This document shows positions 1-5,812 of a stretch of DNA of 6,241 nucleotides, in pieces. Below the pieces are notes generated by a model. The model was given only the letters and a program-made list of their open reading frames with translations. It was not told the origin of the DNA and did no database searches. Source of the stretch: Bacteroidota bacterium (GTDB lineage Bacteria; Bacteroidota; Rhodothermia; Rhodothermales; JAAAOL01); contig JAAAOL010000255.1 of assembly GCA_009908885.1 (NCBI GenBank), forward strand, positions 1-6,241. Direction: 5' to 3'. Every line of letters starts with the position of its first letter. Within the stretch, counting starts at the first letter, position 1. Both the position numbers and the translations under genes were made by a program.

Positions 1-2
1 GC

Positions 3-1157
3 CACGTGATCGACATGGACGGCGACGGCAACGACGACCTCGTCTGGAACCATCTTGGGGACACCAACGAACTGGCCATCGCCTTCTCGAACGGCGACGG
101 GACGTTCGCCGCGCCCACGACGTGGAGGCACCCGGACACCGCGACGGGCGGATGGGGGAAGTACACGCTGGTAACCGGGTTGGTGAACCGCGACGACCGG
201 GTAGACCTGATCTGGAATTATGCCGGCACCCGAAACTACTCGTTCGTGGCGATGTCGGAGGGCGACGGGACGTTTCGGCTCTTCAGACAGGTGCATAACG
301 CGACCGGCTGGGGCGAGGCCTACTCCGTGCACCTCGCCGACGTAAACGGAACCGGTGTGGCGGACCTCATCTGGAACGAGCGCCTGGTCCGCAACCGGAC
401 CTACGTCGCCATCGGGGCCGGCGACGGCTCCTTCTCGATGGTCCCGGAGTATCAGGACCATCCCGTTCAGGCCCCACTACCAGGGACAGACCCCTTTAAC
501 TCCTGGCTCTGGTCCGACTACGACCTTCACGTGGGCGACGTCAACAACGACGGCCGGGCCGACCTGGTATGGAACGCGACCACTGCCGCCAGCAATCGCA
601 CCTACGTCGGGCTCTATACCGATCCGACCCCCGGGAACCACTTCCGATTGCTGCCGGTGCAGGACCGGGGCTTCGAAGGATGGGACCCGTACACCACGCT
701 GGCCGGCGATGTGGATGGCCAAAACGGCATGGACCTCGTCTTCGCTCGGCTGGATATGACCGCCCTTCGCGACAGCGATCCCGCGAATGTGGCGATCCAC
801 CGCAACCTCTCGCAGGGCAATGGGCGGTTTGCGTTTCCGGACCCAGACTCCTACCCCCAGCCTGCGAAAACAGACAAACTCCTGGCCCAGTTGGCCGACG
901 TGAACGCCGACGGCCGTGACGATTTCGTGCTCTACAACCAGACGCGCGACGAGACGCACGTGGGCCTCGGCACGTCAGAGGGCACCTTCGACTTCTCCCG
1001 TGCCCCGCAGACGCGTCCGCAACAGGACGACTGGTCGCAGTTCCAGCTCCTGGTCGGCGACGTCAACGGCGACCGGCGCGACGACGTGCTCTGGATGGAT
1101 GCGTCCGCTCGCAACCGGGTATACGTGGGCCTCGCCCGCGCGAGCGACGCGCTGTAG
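3..1157 (+). CDS. VCBS/FG-GAP repeat domain, 3' end of a probable cytolysin-propeller gene (5' partial)
   Basis: The frame is open from the window edge (codon CAC at 3) to TAG at 1155-1157, so the gene starts upstream and the GTG at 6 is not taken as its start. The 384 visible residues hold seven Asp-rich loops of the DxDGDGxDD type, each followed by a D-L-(I/V)-W-N strand. They begin near 12, 180, 339, 537, 708, 897 and 1059, a spacing of about 55-60 residues. That is the pattern of VCBS/FG-GAP repeats, which usually form integrin-like seven-bladed beta-propellers and bind Ca2+ in the loops. The second loop has lost its first Asp, and the seventh has Arg in place of Gly. Every repeat has a counterpart in the C-terminal half of the gene at 3274-5715, and the first visible residues match the point where that propeller begins. 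The missing upstream part is therefore probably a cytolysin-like pore-forming core. This is inference, since an unrelated N-terminus cannot be excluded. Confidence 0.9.
   Translation, partial: HVIDMDGDGNDDLVWNHLGDTNELAIAFSNGDGTFAAPTTWRHPDTATGGWGKYTLVTGLVNRDDRVDLIWNYAGTRNYSFVAMSEGDGTFRLFRQVHNATGWGEAYSVHLADVNGTGVADLIWNERLVRNRTYVAIGAGDGSFSMVPEYQDHPVQAPLPGTDPFNSWLWSDYDLHVGDVNNDGRADLVWNATTAASNRTYVGLYTDPTPGNHFRLLPVQDRGFEGWDPYTTLAGDVDGQNGMDLVFARLDMTALRDSDPANVAIHRNLSQGNGRFAFPDPDSYPQPAKTDKLLAQLADVNADGRDDFVLYNQTRDETHVGLGTSEGTFDFSRAPQTRPQQDDWSQFQLLVGDVNGDRRDDVLWMDASARNRVYVGLARASDAL
12..1106 (+). repeat. Seven VCBS/FG-GAP repeats (putative seven-bladed propeller)
   Basis: Seven loop-strand units start near 12, 180, 339, 537, 708, 897 and 1059. 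They are divergent at DNA level but regular in protein (Asp/Gly/Asn-rich loop, then D-L-I/V-W-N). A count of seven matches a closed integrin-type propeller, so this domain is probably complete even though the gene is not. Confidence 0.8.
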
Positions 1158-1202
1158 CGACGCGCCGCATCAACGGGTGGCAGCACGGCGCCCCGTGTTC
1201 GT
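990..1202 (+). repeat. Direct repeat, copy 1 (end of gene 1 plus 3' flank)
   Basis: This 213-bp stretch aligns without gaps to 5548-5760 (constant offset 4558) with 9 mismatches by hand count. Positions 1101-1176 match perfectly over 76 bp, a block that contains the stop codon at 1155-1157. Identity continues into non-coding DNA and, more weakly, through the hairpin to about 1236. Repeats further upstream in the two genes are clearly more diverged. This points to a segmental duplication kept similar at its 3' end, for instance by gene conversion. Confidence 0.95.
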
Positions 1203-1236
1203 CTGGCCTCACCGGTCGGGTGGGCACGGGGCGCTG
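1186..1236 (+). terminator. Long-stem hairpin downstream of gene 1, possible terminator
   Basis: Positions 1186-1197 (CGGCGCCCCGTG) pair with 1225-1236 (CACGGGGCGCTG) over 12 base pairs including one G-T pair, around a 27-nt loop. The stem starts 28 nt after the stop codon. The same stem with the same loop length lies after gene 3 at 5744-5794. No T-run follows, so it is not a textbook intrinsic terminator. It could instead act in RNA 3'-end stability or simply be carried along by the duplication. Confidence 0.45.
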
Positions 1237-1295
1237 ATGCGTTGGGGGGCGAGCGTTGCACCAGCGGGCCTCTCACCAATCGGTATCGCGGTCAC

Positions 1296-1379
1296 CAGTT
1301 TGGTATTTGTGTTAAGAAAAAGTGAGCCGTTATCGGTCCGGTGTTGATTCGGGGCGTGAGTAGATGAGAGCCGCCCGAA
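1296..1379 (+). promoter_or_regulatory. Probable promoter and leader of the gene at 1416
   Basis: An AT-rich stretch at about 1298-1321 stands out in GC-rich surroundings. It is followed by a 58-nt segment (1322-1379) that aligns without gaps to 3174-3231, upstream of gene 3, with 40 of 58 identical positions by hand count. The best-kept part is 1354-1379 (22 of 26). In both cases an AT-rich block lies immediately upstream, and the segment ends 36-42 nt before the ATG. TTTG (1306-1309) could serve as a Bacteroidota -33 element, but no good TAnnTTTG -7 box is visible, so exact promoter elements are not called. Confidence 0.4.
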
Positions 1380-1415
1380 CGGGGTGGCCATTCCGCACAC
1401 TACACCGTCGGGGCC

Positions 1416-3048
1416 ATGAACCACCATCGATATCTCGTACCTGTTTCGCTTCTGATCATGCTTTTCGTCGCCGCCTGCGACAGCGGGCCCGGCGTAGCGC
1501 CCGGGACCAATCCCGACGGCGAATCCATCGGCGACTACCTCGCCAACCTGACGTACGACGCCAATGCGCTGCTGAACGTCCAACCGAGCGACGCCGCCCG
1601 CGAGCCCGTCGACACGACGACCACCCCGAGCAAGAGGGTAATACCGAACGTACTCGCGTCCGTACAAAATTTGACCTGCGTACCAACTTCAGCGACATCG
1701 CCATCCTGCGCCCGACGCAAGACGTTGTCTGGCCCGGTGCGCTCGTCGAGGCCAACCAGTCGCTGCTCGACGGCCTGCCCGAGCCGGCCCGTTTCGACCG
1801 TGCGCCCGTCAAGATCCGCGTCGACCTCCCGGGCATCGGCGAGGGCGGCACGAAGACGATCGACCGCCCCGACCAGGCCAACGTGCAAACGGCCATCGAC
1901 GAGGCCCTGGAGTGGTGGAACGCCAACGCCTACGAAGAGGGGTACGTGAACGCCTCCAGCTCGTCGAACCGCATCACGACGTCGTACTCGTCGACGCAGG
2001 CCTCGCTGGACGTGGGCCTCAACGTGGCCTGGGCCACCGGCGACGTGCAGTCGCAGTTCAACTACGAGACCTCGTCAACCAGGCGCGTGGTGATGGCGAC
2101 CTACAAGCAGGCCTTCTACACGGTGAGCTTCGTGAGGAGAGCGGGGCGTAGCCCGAGGACATCTTCGGCCCGGCCGTGACGCTGCAAGAGGTGCAGTCCG
2201 CCTTCAGCAGCGACGCGCCGCCCGCGTACGTGGCGTCGGTGACCTACGGGCGGATCATCATGTTTCGGATGGAGACGTCTTCGTCGTACACCTCCGCTGA
2301 GGTCGAAGCAGCGTTTAAGTACGCGGCCGGGACGCAGGTCGACGGTGATCTAGAAGCGTGTTATCAACAGATCCTGTCGAGCTCGACGGTGGAGGTGATC
2401 ACGCTGGGTGGGAACGCGGCGGTGGCTTCCGAGGCCGTGACGGCCCGCTCGGCGGGCGACCTGGAGCCGATCATCACGGGCGAGAACGCCGTCTACTCCC
2501 GCGACAACCCGGGCGTGCCGATCTCGTACGCCGTCAAGTATCTAAAAGACGATCAACTCGCGAAGCTCGGCTACACGACCGAGTACACCGCCACCGAGTG
2601 TTCGTCGGTGCAAACGGCCAACACGATTACGGTCAACCTGAAGGAGTTCTTTGTCCGCAGCGACTGTGACGGCGGACTCAATGGGGACGGTGAGTTCCAG
2701 TTTCGGGCCATCGTAAACGGAGGCGGCACCCGGGAGGGAGACTTCATTCGAGGACGTCCTGAGGTCGAGCTGGGCGACGGCGACCGCGTCGTGCTGAACG
2801 AGGAAGCTGTCTTCGATATGGAGCGGGAAGACGGAAACCAGTTCGCGATCACCTTCTACAGCACGGAGTGGGATAGAGATGGCCTTCAGCGGAGGATCAA
2901 AGACTCCCGGATGGCCACCCTCAGCACGTCCAAGCGACACACGTTCGGGAGCACGGGGTGGAGCAACGTGCCCCCCGGCGACATCCGGCTCGTCAACGGC
3001 AGTTTGGACTGCCAGGCTGAACTCGTCTACTCCGTTGATGTGATGTAA
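1416..3048 (+). pseudogene. Cholesterol-dependent-cytolysin-like lipoprotein, split by two single-base frameshifts
   Basis: From ATG 1416 the product starts with a lipoprotein signal (hydrophobic residues 7-20, lipobox FVAAC, Cys21). Reading passes from frame 3 (to about 1627) to frame 2 (1628 to about 2154) and then to frame 1 (to TAA 3046-3048). Restoring one base at each junction gives 544 residues. Family landmarks then fall in order: an IGDYLANL-type N-terminus, WPGALVEA near residue 106, RAPVKIRVDLPG, YKQAFYTVSF, PPAYVASVTYGR (Tyr near 278), the conserved Gly pair near 332, and NPGVPISY near 365. These match thiol-activated cytolysin domains 1-3, which oligomerise and insert a beta-barrel pore. 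The Trp-rich undecapeptide of domain 4 is absent. The last roughly 130 residues are a different domain with Cys near 418 and 533. Both breaks fall in C-runs, so the gene is either a recent pseudogene or carries sequencing errors. Confidence 0.85.
2632..3045 (+). other. Unrecognised C-terminal domain replacing cytolysin domain 4
   Basis: This roughly 138-residue segment follows the TEYTATEC end of the cytolysin core. It opens with LKEFFVRSDCDGG, followed by a Gly/Asp loop and GEFQFRAIVNG, and contains several alternating hydrophobic stretches (VVLNEEAVF, FAITFYS). It closes with LDCQAELVYSVDV. Cys at 2665 and 3010 could form a disulfide. The pattern suggests a beta-sandwich, perhaps C2-like and metal-binding through its acidic loop, that would serve as a targeting domain. 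I do not recognise the family. A strongly diverged domain 4 remains possible. Confidence 0.5.
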
Positions 3049-3071
3049 GTCGGCTTGCCGCTTTCCACCAA

Positions 3072-3117
3072 AAACGAAGAGAAGGCCATGGGCTCGTCGC
3101 TCGTGGCCTTTTCGTTT
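3072..3117 (+). terminator. Intrinsic terminator after the gene at 1416-3048
   Basis: AAGGCCA (3082-3088) pairs with TGGCCTT (3104-3110). The stem extends outward with AAACGAA (3072-3078) pairing to TTCGTTT (3111-3117), leaving a 3-nt bulge on the left. The loop is 15 nt. The downstream side is T-rich and the upstream side A-rich, and the structure begins 23 nt after the stop codon. This is a good Rho-independent terminator shape and suggests that genes 2 and 3 are transcribed separately. Confidence 0.75.
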
Positions 3118-3157
3118 GATACAGGCGTGTACGGACGGCAGCGGAAGATTCGGTGGG

Positions 3158-3231
3158 TAATTATTAATATTTCGTGAAGGATTGTCGGTTCTGCGTGGTA
3201 TTGATGCGTGAGTACATGAGGGCATCCCGAA
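3158..3231 (+). promoter_or_regulatory. Probable promoter and leader of the gene at 3274
   Basis: The stretch 3158-3173 (TAATTATTAATATTTC) is the most AT-rich in the window and lies about 100 nt before the start codon. The following 58 nt (3174-3231) are the counterpart of 1322-1379. The shared block GCGTGAGTA then ATGAG is at 3206-3220. It follows the terminator at 3072-3117, which fits a fresh transcription start. No exact -33/-7 pair is called. Confidence 0.45.
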
Positions 3232-3273
3232 GTCATTTGCCTCGTGTTTGCTCATCAGATGCACGACACCGCC

Positions 3274-5715
3274 ATGATACGCTCCCGGTACCTGTTCCCG
3301 ATTGCACTGATTGCTCTGACGCTTGTCGCCTGCGACAGCAGCCCCGCCACCGCGCCGCCTGAGAACGTGGGCGAGGACGTGGCCGCATACCTTCAGGCGC
3401 TGCCCGGCTGGGCCGAGTTTTCGCCACTGGAATCAGAGCAAGAACCGACGCCCGCGGGCGATCCGGTCGAAGAGGAGCCCGTCACGCTCGACGTCGAAAA
3501 GGTGGACGACGACGGCAGCGTCTACACCGAGGAAGACGTCGTCTACGCGTGTCAGACGCAGCCCTATACGCTCAGTCAAAACCCCGAGCAGATTGCCATG
3601 TACAGCCCAGACCGCGAGATTCTGTGGGCGGGGGCGCTCATTCAGGGGAAGAGTCACCGCGACGGCCTCGGTAGTCTGCTGGGTTTGCCTATTGCCGAGC
3701 GCGCGCCCATCAACGTCTCCATTCCCAGCCTGGCGAACGACGATAACTTCCGCCGCGTCGATCGACCGTCGCAGGCCGAGGTCGATCAGGCGATCGGCTC
3801 GATGATTGGCAGCGCGACGCAGAGCGACCTCTCGACGCCGAGCACCATCGCGTTCGAGACCCAAGCGTATCACAGCGAGCAGCAGGCGGCGCTCCAGATG
3901 GACATCTCGGGACGGTACCTCGGCTTCGAGGCGTCGGCGAGTGGATCCGCTGACCGCGACGCGTCCGAGACGACCGTGACGGCACAGTTCTACGAGAAGA
4001 TGTACGAAGTCGTCGTCGAGCCGCCGCAGTCGCCCGGCGATTTCTTTTCGACCGACTTCACACAGGCCAAGCTGCAGCAGCAGGTCGACCAAGGCCGCAT
4101 CGGGCCGAACAACCTGCCGGTGTACGTCTCGAACATCGTCTACGGCCGCATGATGATGTTCTCGATGACGTCGACAGCGAGTGAGGAAGACATCCGTGCG
4201 ACGATGCAGGCCGGCTACGAGTCGATCGGCGGGGGCGTGGAAGCAAAATTGGACGCCAAGCAGAGAAGGATCCTGCGGGAGTCGAAAATCAGGGTGACGT
4301 CGATCGGCGGGGATGCGGAGGCCACGCTGGCCGTGATCCGGTCGGGTGACTGGTCGCGGTACTTCACCGAGAACGCGGAGCTGTCCAGCGCGGCGCCGCT
4401 GAGCTACACGTTCCGCAACCTGGGTGACGGCAGCATCGCGAGCGTGACAGAGGCGACAGAGTACAACGTCCGGACGTGCACCGCGCGCCAGGCCACGCCC
4501 GGCACGTTTGATCTCCTCGAGGCGCAGGACCTGTCGCTTCCACTCCTCACGCCCGTGACCACGCACGTGGCCGACGTAGATGGCGACGGCAACGACGATC
4601 TCATCTGGAATCATCTCAGTTCGACGAATGACGTGGCCATCGCGTTTGCGAACGGCGACGGCACGTTTGCCGCGCCGACGACCGTGCGGCACCCGGAGAC
4701 GGCACCGGAGGGGAACTGGGACAGGTACACGCTCATCACCGGCGACCCGAACGGCGACGGGCAGGCGGATCTCATCTGGAATCGCACCGGCGACCAAAAC
4801 CGCACTTACGTCGCCCTCTCGACCGGCGGCGCGTTCGATTTCTTGCCTGGTCAGCTCCACCCTGTCAGCACGCCACGCAATGAGAGCTGGGAAAACGGCT
4901 ACCGGTTGCTTGTCGGCGACATGGATGGAGACGGCGATGACGATCTCGTCTGGAACGCCCTCGAAAGGTTGAATTTCACCTATTTTGGCTTCTCAAACGG
5001 GGACGGGACCTTCGTCATGCCAACCACCGCACAGGGTCACATCGCCGGTGGCCTCGGTTATTGGACGTCGTATGAGGCGTTTCTAGGAGATGTCAACGAC
5101 GATGGGATGTCCGACATCGTGTGGAACGCGACGACGGCCAGCGATAACCGCACGTGGGTTGGACTCTTCAATCCCGAGTACGATACGTCGCTGACTCCCG
5201 AGACGACGGTGGACAACTACCTTGAGATCAAAGAACCGTCCCAGGATCGCGGCTTCCCCGGATGGGAAGATTATACAACGCTGGCGGGCAACGTGGACGG
5301 CACGGATGGGATGGACCTGGTATTCATTGCGCTCGGATGGAGCGACGTTCAAGTCTATCGGAATCTATCGCGGGACGATGGCCAATTTGCTATGCCGCCG
5401 CAGCAGCACGTAGACCTGGACGGGGCAACGAATACCCTCTTCGCACGCCTGGCCGACGTGACGGCCAACGGGCGCGACGACCTCATCATCTACAACCAGA
5501 CGCTGGACAAGACACATGTGGGGCTCAGCACACCCGAAGGCGCGTTCGACTTCTCCCGTGCCCCGCAGACGCGCCCGCAACAGGACGACTGGTCGCAGTT
5601 CCAGCTCCTGGTGGGCGACGTGAATGGCGACCGGCGCGACGACGCGATCTGGGTGGACGCGTCCGCTCGCAACCGGGTATACGTGGGCCTCGCCCGCGCG
5701 AGCGACGCGCTGTAG
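3274..5715 (+). CDS. Lipoprotein with cytolysin-like pore-forming core fused to a seven-repeat VCBS propeller
   Basis: The 813-residue product starts at ATG 3274, chosen because it directly precedes a lipoprotein signal (MIRSRYLFPIALIALTLVAC, Cys20) laid out like that of the gene at 1416. In-frame starts at 3244 and 3259 would add a polar N-terminal extension. Residues 21-85 form an acidic, Pro-rich linker. Residues about 85-405 resemble thiol-activated cytolysin domains 1-3: WAGALIQG (Trp118), YVSNIVYGR (Tyr290), the Gly pair in SIGGDAEA (345-346), PLSYTF (375 on) and TEYNVRTC (Cys402). The 172-residue spacing from Trp118 to Tyr290 equals that in the neighbouring paralogue. Domain 4 and its undecapeptide are absent. 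From residue about 434 there are seven VCBS/FG-GAP loops (near 434, 491, 549, 606, 673, 728, 782). The predicted role is an outer-membrane-anchored pore-forming protein with a propeller for target binding. The core family is well supported. Activity, target and the orientation of the anchor are inference. Confidence 0.9.
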   Translation: MIRSRYLFPIALIALTLVACDSSPATAPPENVGEDVAAYLQALPGWAEFSPLESEQEPTPAGDPVEEEPVTLDVEKVDDDGSVYTEEDVVYACQTQPYTLSQNPEQIAMYSPDREILWAGALIQGKSHRDGLGSLLGLPIAERAPINVSIPSLANDDNFRRVDRPSQAEVDQAIGSMIGSATQSDLSTPSTIAFETQAYHSEQQAALQMDISGRYLGFEASASGSADRDASETTVTAQFYEKMYEVVVEPPQSPGDFFSTDFTQAKLQQQVDQGRIGPNNLPVYVSNIVYGRMMMFSMTSTASEEDIRATMQAGYESIGGGVEAKLDAKQRRILRESKIRVTSIGGDAEATLAVIRSGDWSRYFTENAELSSAAPLSYTFRNLGDGSIASVTEATEYNVRTCTARQATPGTFDLLEAQDLSLPLLTPVTTHVADVDGDGNDDLIWNHLSSTNDVAIAFANGDGTFAAPTTVRHPETAPEGNWDRYTLITGDPNGDGQADLIWNRTGDQNRTYVALSTGGAFDFLPGQLHPVSTPRNESWENGYRLLVGDMDGDGDDDLVWNALERLNFTYFGFSNGDGTFVMPTTAQGHIAGGLGYWTSYEAFLGDVNDDGMSDIVWNATTASDNRTWVGLFNPEYDTSLTPETTVDNYLEIKEPSQDRGFPGWEDYTTLAGNVDGTDGMDLVFIALGWSDVQVYRNLSRDDGQFAMPPQQHVDLDGATNTLFARLADVTANGRDDLIIYNQTLDKTHVGLSTPEGAFDFSRAPQTRPQQDDWSQFQLLVGDVNGDRRDDAIWVDASARNRVYVGLARASDAL
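4573..5664 (+). repeat. Seven VCBS/FG-GAP repeats (putative seven-bladed propeller)
   Basis: Loop starts are at 4573, 4744, 4918, 5089, 5290, 5455 and 5617, with unit lengths of 54-67 residues. Loops one and three are canonical (DVDGDGNDD, DMDGDGDDD). Loop two has Pro after Asp, loop five is irregular (NVDGTDGMD), loop six has Thr-Ala in place of Asp-Gly, and loop seven ends in Arg-Arg-Asp-Asp. A loss of Ca2+ ligands in the later blades is likely. Each unit matches its counterpart in the gene ending at 1157. Confidence 0.85.
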
Positions 5716-5760
5716 CGACGCGCCGCATCAACGGATGGCAGCACGGCGCCCCGTGTTCGT
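5548..5760 (+). repeat. Direct repeat, copy 2 (end of gene 3 plus 3' flank)
   Basis: This is the partner of 990-1202, with 204 of 213 positions identical by hand count and no gaps. The perfect core is 5659-5734, across the stop codon at 5713-5715. The similarity continues into the hairpin at 5744-5794 and fades just after it, which marks the probable end of the duplicated unit. Confidence 0.95.
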
Positions 5761-5794
5761 TCGGCTCCAGCGGCCGGGTGGGCACGGGGCGCTG
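5744..5794 (+). terminator. Long-stem hairpin downstream of gene 3, possible terminator
   Basis: Arms at 5744-5755 and 5783-5794 give the same 12-bp stem and 27-nt loop length as the hairpin at 1186-1236. The loop sequence differs between copies while the arms are identical. No T-run follows. The next gene starts 18 nt after the stem, so the structure could end the transcript or affect expression of that gene. Confidence 0.45.
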
Positions 5795-5812
5795 GCGCAT
5801 GGGTATAGACCG

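Noticed and set aside
1370..1388. Small hairpin (CCGCCC / GGGTGG) upstream of the start at 1416
   Set aside because: The stem is short, includes a G-T pair, and is not conserved in the matching leader of gene 3. It is likely to be chance in GC-rich DNA.
1364..1415. ATG 1364 as the start of a separate gene in frame 2
   Set aside because: The first part of that frame encodes an Arg-rich stretch overlapping the lipoprotein signal in frame 3. Only the portion after about 1628 resembles the cytolysin family.
1667..1673. A AAT TTG, a slippery-heptamer pattern in the correct frame for -1 programmed frameshifting in the middle gene
   Set aside because: The frame-2 reading already resembles listeriolysin-type N-termini (EGN, then N and DI at matching spacing) well upstream, from about 1634. 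The shift must therefore lie before this site, and no strong downstream stem is seen.
2176..2179. GTGA overlap of a stop (2177-2179) and a GTG start, as in translational coupling of two genes
   Set aside because: The cytolysin domain runs unbroken through this point, and residues encoded before the GTG in the last frame (PEDIFGPA) match the family. A frameshift is the better explanation.
3244..3273. Earlier in-frame starts (GTG 3244, ATG 3259) for gene 3
   Set aside because: They would put a polar segment before the signal peptide. ATG 3274 gives a 20-residue lipoprotein signal matching that of the paralogue.
3433..4860. 475-residue open frame on the minus strand
   Set aside because: It is an Arg/Val-rich antisense shadow of the intact gene at 3274-5715, without recognisable motifs. 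GC-rich genes often produce such frames.
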